A DNA stretch of 64,000 nucleotides from contig NZ_QXQA01000014.1 of assembly GCF_003583765.1 (NCBI RefSeq), positions 62,001 through 126,000 of the forward strand. The letters run 5' to 3'. Below the pieces are notes generated by a model that was not told the DNA's origin, ran no database searches, and saw only the letters and a program-made list of their open reading frames with translations. Each line of letters begins with the position of its first letter. The first letter of the stretch is position 1. This document shows positions 27,839 to 36,483 of the stretch, in pieces. Position numbers and translations under genes: made by a program. This DNA is from Paenibacillus nanensis. Lineage in GTDB: Bacteria > Bacillota > Bacilli > Paenibacillales > Paenibacillaceae.

Positions 27839-29239
27839 TTGAATACGGCAGAACACGTTCATTTCATCGGAATCGGCGGTTACGGGATGAGCGCTATCGC
27901 CCGGGTCATGCTGGAGATGGGTTATAAGGTGTCCGGCTCCGACGTCGCGCGCCAAGAGCTCACGGAGAAGCTTGCCGCGAAAGGGGCTGATATTTACATC
28001 GGCCATCAACCCGAGCATGTAAAAGGGGCCGACCTCGTCGTATACTCAACGGCGCTGACGAGCGATAACGTCGAACGAAAAGCAGCGGAGGAGCTCAATA
28101 TTCCCGTGCTGCATCGCGCCCAAATGCTGGCAAGGCTTATGAACGCCGGCAAGGGCGTAGCGGTAGCGGGCGCCCACGGGAAAACGACAACATCGTCGAT
28201 GATCGCTCTTGTTATGGAAGCATGCGGAACTGATCCTACCTACATTATCGGAGGCGAAATCGTCAATGTAGGTACGAACGCAAAAGCGGGGAAAGGCGAA
28301 TATGTCGTTGCGGAAGCGGATGAAAGCGACGGGTCTTTCCTGCAGTATCATCCGTCCATTGCCATCGTTACGAATATCGAGCCCGATCATTTGGAAAATT
28401 ACGATGGCGATTTCGAAAAGCTGAAGTCGGCTTATGTCCAATTCCTCAGACAGGTGAAGGACGGAGGCAAGGCGATCGTATGCGCCGACGACGACACGGT
28501 AAAGGAGCTTCTTCCCCGCATCTATGCCGACGACGCGGACCGCGAGGCCGCTCAGCTGGTCACTTACGGAATAAACGGGAACGCGCAGTACAATGCGGAA
28601 AATGTCGTGCTAGGAGACCGCAAAGTATCGTTCGACATGCGTCATAACGGTAACCTGCTGGGCTCGGTCGAGCTTTCCGTCCCGGGTCGTCATAATGTAT
28701 ACAATGCGATGGCGACCGTCATCACCTGCCTGGAAGCGGGCTTGTCATTCGACGAGATCAAAGAAGCGATCAAATCGTTCCGCGGCGCCAAAAGAAGGTT
28801 CCAGGTGCTTGGCGAGGTGAATGATATTCTCGTCATCGACGATTACGCGCATCACCCTACCGAAATCCAAGCGACGATCAGCGCTGCGAAGGCGACAGGG
28901 AAACGGATCATCGCCGTCTTCCAGCCCCAACGGTATACGCGCACGTACTTCCTGTTCGAGCAATTCAGCAGGGCTTTTCCTGAGGCGGATCAGGTTATCA
29001 TTACCGATATCTATTCGCCGGCCGGCGAAAAGCAGATCGAGGGCGTAAGCTCCGAAAAGCTGGTCGAGCTAATCCGGAAGAACAGCCATGCCAAAGCGGA
29101 ATATATCGCGACAAAGGAAGAAGTGCTGGATACGCTGAAGGAGCGCGTGGCCCCTGGCGATCTGGTTATCACGATGGGCGCGGGAGATATTTGGAAAGTA
29201 GCGGACGCGTTGGCTGGTGTTTTGAAAGCGGAAGCGTAA
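27839..29239 (+). CDS. murC: UDP-N-acetylmuramate--L-alanine ligase
   Basis: Adds the first amino acid of the peptidoglycan stem peptide. I start it at TTG 27839 (AAGGTTGGTGA upstream), giving 466 residues that open straight into the family motif VHFIGIGGYGMSAIA. The frame extends upstream into folC to ATG 27782, which would add 19 unconserved residues. The ATP loop GAHGKTTTSSM lies near residue 112. The middle domain includes EADESDGSF and the C-terminal domain DDYAHHPTEI. A terminator follows. Confidence 0.95.
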   Translation: MNTAEHVHFIGIGGYGMSAIARVMLEMGYKVSGSDVARQELTEKLAAKGADIYIGHQPEHVKGADLVVYSTALTSDNVERKAAEELNIPVLHRAQMLARLMNAGKGVAVAGAHGKTTTSSMIALVMEACGTDPTYIIGGEIVNVGTNAKAGKGEYVVAEADESDGSFLQYHPSIAIVTNIEPDHLENYDGDFEKLKSAYVQFLRQVKDGGKAIVCADDDTVKELLPRIYADDADREAAQLVTYGINGNAQYNAENVVLGDRKVSFDMRHNGNLLGSVELSVPGRHNVYNAMATVITCLEAGLSFDEIKEAIKSFRGAKRRFQVLGEVNDILVIDDYAHHPTEIQATISAAKATGKRIIAVFQPQRYTRTYFLFEQFSRAFPEADQVIITDIYSPAGEKQIEGVSSEKLVELIRKNSHAKAEYIATKEEVLDTLKERVAPGDLVITMGAGDIWKVADALAGVLKAEA

Positions 29240-29255
29240 TCTGTAACTTGATAAG

Positions 29256-29293
29256 GGAAGGAGTCGTTCCAAGTGGAGCGGCTCCTTTTTTTT
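29256..29293 (+). terminator. Rho-independent terminator after murC
   Basis: Stem GGAGTCGTTCC/GGAGCGGCTCC (two G-U pairs), AAGT loop, then seven or more T. Confidence 0.8.
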
Positions 29294-29380
29294 CTCTCTC
29301 TCGCTTCTCTTAATTTCCGTCATAACTCTCTCTTTCGATTCATAGACTAATAGCAGATACTAGGACGAGGAGAGATGGAC

Positions 29381-30709
29381 ATGAATCCTAACAATCGAAT
29401 AACGTATCGTTTTGACCGTCAAGGTAAACAAGTAGCGGATCCGGAGGACAAGCGTCCGTCCGCTGAGCATACAAGGAAACAATCCCCAGCAAGCAAGGTG
29501 ATCCCCTTATATCAGCCGCTCACAACGAATGCTCTAGATGAAGCCCGCCCATGGGACAGCGCGTTTCAGGAGGATGTCGGGGCGCTCGAGAAGCTGATTC
29601 GCGAGACCGAACAGCCGGATGCCGATCCGGAAGACAGGGAGAAGGACGGTTTTTCTAGCGAGCAGGAAGAAACGCTGCATGACATGGGGGCTTCGGAACG
29701 GACGGAGCGTTACTCTTCTTATGAATGGCAGGCAGATGACGAGGATACGGATAGAAGGGGCATTTTGATAGAGGATGAGCCCCATACCGCCGGCGTGTAC
29801 CGGAGACGCTCGAAGGGTCCCTCTTGGTTTAATGTCTTTCTATCGGTTGCAGGGGCGTTAGCGACGGGCGCCCTGTTCGGTTATCTCATCTTAAACTTGT
29901 TTACCGGCGATCTGATATGGCCGGGGAGCGGTACGAATAACGCCGACAGCCAAGGCGAGCAGGGAGAGACGCCGATCAGCTTGGATGATATCGTCAGTCT
30001 GCCTATGGGGAACGCAGGCGATTCGGGAGAGCAGGCGGGTACGGGTACAGCTCAAGAAGACCAAGAGGCGGTCGCCGCGGCTGCGGTCAATATCGGCGGC
30101 TCATATAACTATACTTTCTTGCAATATGGCGTTTTCAGCGGAACGAAGACGAGAGATGAAGCGATGAAGCAGCTGGCGGATAAAGGACTGCCGCGTTCCT
30201 CCACACAATCCGGTGAAAAATATCCCGTCTATGCCGGCCTTGCCGCTGACCAGACGCAAGCCGGGGCGCTTGCGCAAGCGATGCCGGGACTGCTGGTCTA
30301 TAAAAAAGATATCGCGATTCAGCCGCAGAAGCTCCTATTTAACGGCAGTGAAGAGACGGCCAAACGGTTTTTTGAACAAACAAACGGGCTTGTCTCGTCA
30401 TGGTCGACGCTAATCGTCGCTCAGCTGGAGCAGCCGGAATTATCTCCAATCGGCAAGGCGGCTTCTGAAGCATGGAAAGAAAAACATAAGGCATGGACGG
30501 AGACAGCGGCTGAGATGAAAAAGGGCGTAACGGACGAAAAAGGAATCTCCTATTTGACGAAGCTTACGGAGGCGATAGAGTCAGGGGCTGAATCGATGCT
30601 TGCCTATGAGAAGCGGGCGAGCAAAGAAAGCCTGTGGAAAGCGCAAACTTCTCTAATGGAGGCGGTGCTTGCACAAAAAGGATGGTTTGAGTCTATGAGC
30701 GCATTGTAA
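29381..30709 (+). CDS. SPOR-domain membrane protein of unknown role
   Basis: A predicted single-pass membrane protein with 442 residues from ATG 29381. GAGGAG lies eight bases upstream of this start, while ATG 29375 is only two bases from it. Residues 1-145 are acidic, charged and cytosolic-looking. One transmembrane helix follows (about 150-172: WFNVFLSVAGALATGALFGY). Then comes a Gly/Gln-rich linker. A SPOR-like segment (about 243-320) begins SYNYTFLQYGVFSGTKTRDEA. The C-terminal 100 residues are helical. SPOR domains bind denuded peptidoglycan at septa, so a role in division or sporulation septa is inference from family and context (murC before, mre/min after). Confidence 0.82.
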   Translation: MNPNNRITYRFDRQGKQVADPEDKRPSAEHTRKQSPASKVIPLYQPLTTNALDEARPWDSAFQEDVGALEKLIRETEQPDADPEDREKDGFSSEQEETLHDMGASERTERYSSYEWQADDEDTDRRGILIEDEPHTAGVYRRRSKGPSWFNVFLSVAGALATGALFGYLILNLFTGDLIWPGSGTNNADSQGEQGETPISLDDIVSLPMGNAGDSGEQAGTGTAQEDQEAVAAAAVNIGGSYNYTFLQYGVFSGTKTRDEAMKQLADKGLPRSSTQSGEKYPVYAGLAADQTQAGALAQAMPGLLVYKKDIAIQPQKLLFNGSEETAKRFFEQTNGLVSSWSTLIVAQLEQPELSPIGKAASEAWKEKHKAWTETAAEMKKGVTDEKGISYLTKLTEAIESGAESMLAYEKRASKESLWKAQTSLMEAVLAQKGWFESMSAL

Positions 30710-30732
30710 TGGAGAAAGAACCTGCGTATAAT
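30704..30732 (+). promoter_or_regulatory. candidate sigma-A promoter for the DUF4321-maf-radC unit
   Basis: TTGTAA, a 17-nt spacer and a perfect TATAAT, 36 bases before the next start codon. The -35 box overlaps the end of the SPOR gene. Confidence 0.55.
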
Positions 30733-30767
30733 AGATACAGGTGTCAAAACGTGGCGAAAGGGATTGA

Positions 30768-31013
30768 ATGATGAAGAAAAATGGGTGGATCCTATTCTTA
30801 TTTATCATACTTGGATTGGTAGGCGGAGCGCTTATTGCAAGGTGGCTCGAGCCTGTTCCGGGAATATCCTTTTTGACGAAACCGATCGAAACGACCTGGT
30901 CGCCTGCGCTTGATCTATATGTGCTGAGCCTCCAGTTTACGATGCAGCTTCAAATTAGCTTATTCAGTATCATCGGAGCTGTCGCTGCGATTTGGCTGTA
31001 TCGCCGCATGTAA
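30768..31013 (+). CDS. DUF4321 small membrane protein
   Basis: An 81-residue protein with two hydrophobic helices, about residues 6-24 (WILFLFIILGLVGGALIA) and 55-77 (FTMQLQISLFSIIGAVAAIW). A short loop lies between them. It matches the DUF4321 family of Firmicutes, whose function is unknown. GAAAGGG precedes two consecutive ATG codons; I take the first. It sits just upstream of maf, its usual neighbour in Paenibacillus-type genomes. Confidence 0.82.
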   Translation: MMKKNGWILFLFIILGLVGGALIARWLEPVPGISFLTKPIETTWSPALDLYVLSLQFTMQLQISLFSIIGAVAAIWLYRRM

Positions 31014-31058
31014 GTTGTGGAAAGCTATCGTTAACGTGTCCTTTAAGGAGAATCAATT

Positions 31059-31691
31059 ATGACAAAGGAAGATAACGAATCGATAAGCCGAATCGTACTG
31101 GCTTCATCGTCACCGCGCCGGAAGGAACTGGTCGCAGCTTTAGACCTTTCCTTGCCGGTTTATATTTTGTCTACGGACTCGGACGAGACGGTCGAGTCGG
31201 GCTGGACTCCTGTGCAAACCGTAGAGACGTTAAGCTTGCGCAAGGCGCGGGCAGCCTTAGACATGCTTCGTCAGAACAAAGCGCATGAGAGTACGCCGGG
31301 CGACCTTATTATCGCGGCGGACACAATCGTTGCGTTAGACGGCGAGATTTTGGGCAAGCCGGCAAGCGACAGCGAAGCGGAGGAGATGCTCAGAAAGCTA
31401 TCCGGCCGGACGCATGAGGTCTACACAGGCGTCGTATGCCTCTCTGCCCGGTCCGAGAAGACGATCGTGCAGCATCGAAGGACAAGCGTTCAGATGCGGG
31501 AGTTGAGCGACAAGCGAATTGCGCGCTACGTGGCGACCGGCGAACCTCGCGATAAGGCAGGGGCCTACGGGATTCAGGGCTTTGGCGGGGCGCTTGTCGA
31601 AGGGATTGAAGGCTGCTTTTTCAACGTCGTAGGCCTACCTCTGGCGCTGTTATCCGATATGCTTGCGCAATACGGCATTGAAACGAGTTAG
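31059..31691 (+). CDS. maf: Maf-type nucleoside triphosphate pyrophosphatase
   Basis: House-cleaning enzyme that hydrolyses dTTP/UTP and modified nucleotides; in Bacillus it also affects septation. It has 210 residues. The N-terminal signature is ASSSPRRKELVAAL. The catalytic base region is AADTIVALDGEILGKP and the C-terminal part YGIQGFGGALVEGIEGC. AAGGAG precedes the ATG. The order maf-radC-mreBCD-minCD is the same as in B. subtilis. Confidence 0.95.
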   Translation: MTKEDNESISRIVLASSSPRRKELVAALDLSLPVYILSTDSDETVESGWTPVQTVETLSLRKARAALDMLRQNKAHESTPGDLIIAADTIVALDGEILGKPASDSEAEEMLRKLSGRTHEVYTGVVCLSARSEKTIVQHRRTSVQMRELSDKRIARYVATGEPRDKAGAYGIQGFGGALVEGIEGCFFNVVGLPLALLSDMLAQYGIETS

Positions 31692-31744
31692 AATCACAAA
31701 ATTTGAGCAATCTTCTAGATAATGGTGAAAAGGCGGAATGGGAC

Positions 31745-32434
31745 ATGGTATTGCACTCAACCAGCTTGCGTAATGTCCCCCATGAAGAACGTCCAAGAGA
31801 GCGCATGATGAAATATGGGGCTGAAGCATTAAGTCACGCGGAGCTGCTGGCCATCTTACTGCGGACGGGCACAAGGAGCAAGTCCGCGGTCCAACTGGCT
31901 GGCGCCATATTGAAGGAATGCGGCTCTCTCCGCGGTCTTATGGATATGAGCATGGAGGAACTGACGTCCATTTCAGGCATAGGGCCGGCCAAAGCGCTGC
32001 AGCTTCGGGCAGGCATTGAGCTTGGAAGACGGATTACGAGGAGCAAGCTGGGTGAGACGGTCACGGTCCGGAGACCGCAGGACGCTGCCGACTATGTGAT
32101 GGAAGAGCTGCGATATTTGAAGAAAGAACATTTCGTATGCCTTTTCCTCAATACCAAAAATCATATTATTGCCCGGGAAACATTATCGATGGGCACGTTG
32201 AACGCGTCGCTTGTCCATCCGCGGGAAGTGTTTCGCGCGGCCATTAAATACAGCAGCGCGTCTATCGTATGCGCGCACAATCATCCAAGCGGCGACCCGA
32301 CCCCGAGTCCGGAGGACATCGCATTGACGAAAAGACTTGTGGAAGCGGGACAGCTCGTAGGGATCGAAGTGCTGGATCATATTGTTATCGGCGACGGACG
32401 GTTTATCAGTTTGAAGGAGCATGGCTATCTGTAA
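31745..32434 (+). CDS. radC: RadC family JAMM/MPN domain protein
   Basis: A 229-residue protein with an N-terminal helix-hairpin-helix region (ISGIGPAKALQL, about 85-96). A C-terminal MPN domain carries the JAMM zinc motif: CAHNHPSGDPTPSPED with the paired His and Asp. The historic link to DNA repair is doubtful and the true function is unknown. I prefer ATG 31745: it has AAGGCGG upstream and gives close to the usual 231 residues. A TTG at 31703 in frame would add 14 residues without a good site. Confidence 0.92.
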   Translation: MVLHSTSLRNVPHEERPRERMMKYGAEALSHAELLAILLRTGTRSKSAVQLAGAILKECGSLRGLMDMSMEELTSISGIGPAKALQLRAGIELGRRITRSKLGETVTVRRPQDAADYVMEELRYLKKEHFVCLFLNTKNHIIARETLSMGTLNASLVHPREVFRAAIKYSSASIVCAHNHPSGDPTPSPEDIALTKRLVEAGQLVGIEVLDHIVIGDGRFISLKEHGYL

Positions 32435-32440
32435 TATAAT
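32411..32440 (+). promoter_or_regulatory. candidate sigma-A promoter for mreB
   Basis: TTGAAG, an 18-nt spacer and a perfect TATAAT. It overlaps the end of radC and lies 36 bases before mreB. Confidence 0.5.
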
Positions 32441-32475
32441 AAAATGGATTGTCGCAATGAGAAGGGAGCAAGGTT

Positions 32476-33507
32476 ATGTTTGGAAGTTTTTCGAAAGATT
32501 TGGGAATCGATTTGGGTACGGCGAATACCCTTGTATATGTAAAAGGCAAAGGAATTGTCGTAAGAGAGCCTTCCGTGGTTGCTCTTCGTACAGATACAAA
32601 AACGATCGAAGCGGTCGGTGAGCAAGCGAAAAAAATGATCGGCAGAACCCCTGGCAACATCCGGGCGGTCAGACCGATGAAGGACGGCGTAATCGCCGAT
32701 TTCGAAACGACGGCGACGATGATCAAATATTTTATTCGTTCCGCTCAAAAGCAGCGCTCCCTGTTCCCTCGTCATCCGAATGTGATGGTATGTGTGCCTT
32801 CCGGCATTACTGCGGTTGAGCAGAGAGCGGTGGAGGATGCGGCTAAGCAGGCGGGCGCACGCGAGGCTTATACGATTGAGGAGCCGTTTGCAGCGGCAAT
32901 CGGCGCGGATCTTCCGGTATGGGAGCCAACCGGCAGCATGGTTGTCGATATCGGAGGCGGCACGACGGAAGTAGCCGTAATTTCGCTTGGCGGTATTGTA
33001 ACAAGCCGCTCGATCCGGGTTGCCGGCGATGAAATGGATGAAGCGATTATTCAATATATTAAGCGCTTGTACAACCTGATGATCGGGGAGAGAACCTCTG
33101 AACAGCTGAAGATGGAGATTGGCTCGGCGCTTCAGCTCGATCAGCCGGAGACCCTTGAAATTCGCGGACGCGATCTTGTCTCGGGCCTGCCTAAGACGCT
33201 GCCGATTACTTCGGACGAAATTACGGATGCATTAACCGACACGATTAACGCGATTGTGGATGCGGTGAAGGTTACGCTGGAGAAGTGTCCGCCGGAGCTG
33301 TCTGCGGATATTATGGACCGCGGTATTGTGCTTACGGGCGGAGGAGCGCTGCTGCGCAATTTGGATAAGCTGCTTCAGCGCGAGACAGGCATGCCTGTCA
33401 TCGTAGCGGACAATCCGCTGGACTGCGTGGCGATCGGCACCGGCCGCTCCCTGGACCATATCCACCTGTTCAAGAGCAGAAGCTCCGCTGTCAGATCGAA
33501 GCGCTAA
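32476..33507 (+). CDS. mreB: rod shape-determining protein MreB
   Basis: Bacterial actin that forms membrane-bound filaments guiding sidewall synthesis. It has 343 residues. It starts into the nucleotide-binding motif LGIDLGTANTLVYVKGKGIV. The phosphate-2 motif VVDIGGGTTEVAVISLGG and the adenosine motif LTGGGALLRNLD are present. GAAGGGAGC precedes the ATG. It is the first gene of mreBCD-minCD-rodA. Confidence 0.98.
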   Translation: MFGSFSKDLGIDLGTANTLVYVKGKGIVVREPSVVALRTDTKTIEAVGEQAKKMIGRTPGNIRAVRPMKDGVIADFETTATMIKYFIRSAQKQRSLFPRHPNVMVCVPSGITAVEQRAVEDAAKQAGAREAYTIEEPFAAAIGADLPVWEPTGSMVVDIGGGTTEVAVISLGGIVTSRSIRVAGDEMDEAIIQYIKRLYNLMIGERTSEQLKMEIGSALQLDQPETLEIRGRDLVSGLPKTLPITSDEITDALTDTINAIVDAVKVTLEKCPPELSADIMDRGIVLTGGGALLRNLDKLLQRETGMPVIVADNPLDCVAIGTGRSLDHIHLFKSRSSAVRSKR

Positions 33508-33544
33508 TGCTTTGTGCAATTAATAATGGATTAGTGACGGGCGG

Positions 33545-34429
33545 GTGATCGGACTGTTAAATCTCATGAGAAATAAGCGCGTATTCATGCTTATGATCGG
33601 ATTAATCTGTTTCATTGCGATCATCGGCTTCTCGCTAAGCGATCGCAAGAATTTGACATGGCCGGAGATGTTCCTGAAGGATACGACCGGCTTTGTGCAG
33701 CAATGGTTCTACAAGCCCGCTGGTTATATAGCGGGCTTCTTTGAGGATTTAAGAGAGCTTCGCGACGTATACGAGGAGAATGAGCAGCTCAGATTGACGG
33801 CTGCGGCTTACGCGAGAGACAAGGTGAAGTATAACTGGGTGGAGAAGGAAAACGAGCGCCTGCAAAGAGAGCTGAACTTCACCGAGCAGCAGAAGCAAAT
33901 GTACGATTATAACTATCTCATCGCTCAGGTTATTTCCGTCAGCAATGACGCCAATAACCGGACCATGGTCATTAACCTCGGCTCCAAAAATGGCGTAAAG
34001 CCGGATATGGCCGTCACAACAGTGGATGGACTAATCGGCATTGTGAGCTCGGTCACGCCGTTTACGGCTGCCGTGACGCCAATTACGGAGCTGAACGAAG
34101 CATCGCCTACCTTCGGCTCAATAGCCGCTACGATCGAGGGACGCGAGACCGAGTCGTTCGGTATTCTAAGCAGTTATAACAAGGAAACGGGCAGGCTGGT
34201 CATGACGAAAATCGCCGAAACCGACAAAATGGCCATTGGCGACACCGTCATTACTTCAGGCCTGGGCAACACTTACCCGCGCGGATTGCGAGTCGGAACG
34301 GTGGAGACGAAGCAGGTCGGCGATTTCGGACTCACGTATACGGCGACGGTCAAGCTGTTCGCAAGCTTTGATCATTTGACAGAAGTGTTTGTCGTTCAGC
34401 CTCCTGAGACGGAGGAGCAGGCGCAATGA
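33545..34429 (+). CDS. mreC: rod shape-determining protein MreC
   Basis: Bitopic membrane protein linking MreB and RodA/PBP2. It has 294 residues from a GTG start; the ribosome site is weak. One transmembrane helix (about 13-33) is followed by a coiled coil (about 65-115, NEQLRLTAAAYARDKVKYNW). Two beta-barrel lobes (GSKNGVKPDMAVTTVDGLIG) follow outside the membrane. mreD overlaps the last four bases (ATGA). Confidence 0.95.
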   Translation: MIGLLNLMRNKRVFMLMIGLICFIAIIGFSLSDRKNLTWPEMFLKDTTGFVQQWFYKPAGYIAGFFEDLRELRDVYEENEQLRLTAAAYARDKVKYNWVEKENERLQRELNFTEQQKQMYDYNYLIAQVISVSNDANNRTMVINLGSKNGVKPDMAVTTVDGLIGIVSSVTPFTAAVTPITELNEASPTFGSIAATIEGRETESFGILSSYNKETGRLVMTKIAETDKMAIGDTVITSGLGNTYPRGLRVGTVETKQVGDFGLTYTATVKLFASFDHLTEVFVVQPPETEEQAQ

Positions 34430-34950
34430 GCATGAACAGAATCGTTGCATGGATGCTGCTTCTGTTTATGATGGAAGGCGGGCTTGTCCCGTGGCTGATT
34501 CCCGAAGGTTTCGGGGATCGTATTATTCCGCACTTTATATTCGTTATCGTGATGTATTCCGCGCTTTACGGCAATCGTCATCAAGCTTTGATGCTTGGAG
34601 CGGGCTTCGGTCTGCTTCAAGACATCGTGTATTACGGCCATCTGATTGGCGCGCATGCCTTTATTATGGGGCTCATCGGCTATTTCGCGGGCGTGCTGCT
34701 TGAACGCAAGCGGCCGACTGTCATGATGGCATTGACGATGATTGGGTTCGGGTGCATCCTGTACGACACGACTTTATTTTATCTCTACAAAGTGTTCCGG
34801 ATTACCGATGCCGCTTATGCTTGGGCTTTGCTCAACCATATTTTGCCTAGCTTGTTTCTTCAGCTTGCGTTCGCGCTTGCTGTCTACATTCCGGCCCGCC
34901 GGATATTTGAATCGCGAAGCAAGACGGCGCCTGAAGGGGAAGAGGAATAA
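34426..34950 (+). CDS. mreD: rod shape-determining protein MreD
   Basis: A 174-residue integral membrane protein with about five hydrophobic helices, part of the elongasome with MreB and MreC. Its sequence is weakly conserved, as usual for MreD. The identity rests on size, topology and the translational coupling to mreC (ATGA overlap). Confidence 0.92.
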   Translation: MSMNRIVAWMLLLFMMEGGLVPWLIPEGFGDRIIPHFIFVIVMYSALYGNRHQALMLGAGFGLLQDIVYYGHLIGAHAFIMGLIGYFAGVLLERKRPTVMMALTMIGFGCILYDTTLFYLYKVFRITDAAYAWALLNHILPSLFLQLAFALAVYIPARRIFESRSKTAPEGEEE

Positions 34951-35015
34951 ATCGGTCGGCCTAGGCAGGAATTCGCAGCGGCTAGCAAGAATTCAATAGG
35001 TTGGGAGGGACGGTC

Positions 35016-35681
35016 GTGACCGAGAAGCAACATATTATGATAAAAGGCGTCAAGGAAGGTCTTCTGTTCCTTCTCGACGATCAATGCGAATTTGAAGTTT
35101 TGCTGGCCGAACTGCAATATAAGCTGGAGAAGACGCACCAGCAGCTGCTGACGGGGCCGCTTGTCCATATTCATGTAAAGCTTGGCTCTAGGGCTGCGAC
35201 TGATGAACAGAAGGAGCAGCTGGCCGCCATTATCCGTTCGCAAGGCAATTTGATGATTGCATCGATGGAGTCCGCGCCGCCAAGCGTTGATTCGGACCAA
35301 AAGAGCGTGAACAACCTGCAAGTTGTTACCTCCATAATCCGTTCGGGCCAAACGCTTGAGCATGACGGCGATCTGCTGCTGATTGGGGATGTCAATCCCG
35401 GAGGCACATTGTTATGCTCGGGGGATATTTATGTTCTGGGCGCGCTTAGGGGGATGGCCCACGCCGGAGTGGCTGGGCGGCAGGATGTTGTCATAGCCGC
35501 GTCGCTTATGCGTCCGACTCAGCTCCGAATCGCGGACGTCGTCAGCAGACCGCCGGAAGAATGGATGCTCGGCGATGCTGCAATGGAATTCGCATATTTG
35601 GAAGATGGCCAAATGCAAATCGACAAGCTGTCGCAATTATTCCGAATCAGGCATAATCCTATCATGTTTAAAGGGGTGTAG
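35016..35681 (+). CDS. minC: septum site-determining protein MinC
   Basis: FtsZ polymerisation inhibitor recruited to the membrane by MinD. GTG 35016 has GGGAGG seven bases upstream and gives 221 residues; the frame is open back to a TTG at 35001. The N-terminal FtsZ-inhibiting domain begins IMIKGVKEGLLFLLDD. The C-terminal beta-helix includes GGTLLCSGDIYVLGALRG, the MinD-binding face. minD starts three bases after the stop. Confidence 0.95.
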   Translation: MTEKQHIMIKGVKEGLLFLLDDQCEFEVLLAELQYKLEKTHQQLLTGPLVHIHVKLGSRAATDEQKEQLAAIIRSQGNLMIASMESAPPSVDSDQKSVNNLQVVTSIIRSGQTLEHDGDLLLIGDVNPGGTLLCSGDIYVLGALRGMAHAGVAGRQDVVIAASLMRPTQLRIADVVSRPPEEWMLGDAAMEFAYLEDGQMQIDKLSQLFRIRHNPIMFKGV

Positions 35682-35684
35682 AGC

Positions 35685-36476
35685 ATGGGAGAAGCGATCG
35701 TTGTAACATCAGGCAAAGGCGGGGTTGGCAAAACAACGACCTCGGCCAATATCGGCACGGCGCTTGCGCTACTCGGCAAAAAAGTCTGTTTGGTCGATAC
35801 CGACATTGGACTCCGTAACCTTGACGTCGTTATGGGTCTGGAGAATCGGATTATATACGATTTGGTTGATGTGGCTGAAGGGCGCTGCCGTCTAGGTCAA
35901 GCGCTCGTGAAGGATAAACGGTTCGACGAGCTGTATATGCTGCCCGCGGCGCAGACGAAAGACAAAGACGCCGTGAAGCCGGAACAAGTGCGCAACATGA
36001 TTGTGGAGCTGAAGCAGGATCACGACTATGTCATTATCGACTGCCCGGCGGGCATCGAGCACGGCTTCCGCAACGCAATTGCGGGGGCGGATCGAGCGAT
36101 TGTCGTAACGACGCCGGAGAATGCGGCGGTTCGCGACGCGGACCGGGTCATCGGCCTGCTGGAAGGCGAGAAGATTCCTTCCAAGCTCGTTATTAACCGG
36201 ATTCGCCAATCGATGGTGAAAAGCGGCGAGATGCTGGATATCGACGAGATCTGCCAGGTTCTTGCCGTTGATCTGCTCGGCATCGTGCCTGATGATGAGA
36301 AGGTCATCTCTGCGGCGAACAGCGGCGAACCTACGGTTATGAACCCGGCTTCCCGCGCGGCGATTGCTTATCGCAACATAGCGCGGCGCATTCTGGGCGA
36401 TATGGTTCCGCTAATGCTGCTCGATGAGAAAGCGGGCGCTTTTAAGCGGTTCCGCAAGTTTTTGGGAATAGGATGA
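35685..36476 (+). CDS. minD: septum site-determining ATPase MinD
   Basis: Membrane-cycling ParA-type ATPase that positions MinC. It has 263 residues. The deviant Walker A SGKGGVGKTT lies at residues 9-18. Other motifs are VDTDIGLRNLD and DCPAGIEHGF. A C-terminal amphipathic membrane helix is visible (AFKRFRKFLGIG). There is no minE, as expected for Bacillus-type systems that use DivIVA. rodA follows after seven bases. Confidence 0.97.
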   Translation: MGEAIVVTSGKGGVGKTTTSANIGTALALLGKKVCLVDTDIGLRNLDVVMGLENRIIYDLVDVAEGRCRLGQALVKDKRFDELYMLPAAQTKDKDAVKPEQVRNMIVELKQDHDYVIIDCPAGIEHGFRNAIAGADRAIVVTTPENAAVRDADRVIGLLEGEKIPSKLVINRIRQSMVKSGEMLDIDEICQVLAVDLLGIVPDDEKVISAANSGEPTVMNPASRAAIAYRNIARRILGDMVPLMLLDEKAGAFKRFRKFLGIG

Positions 36477-36483
36477 TTGCCTT

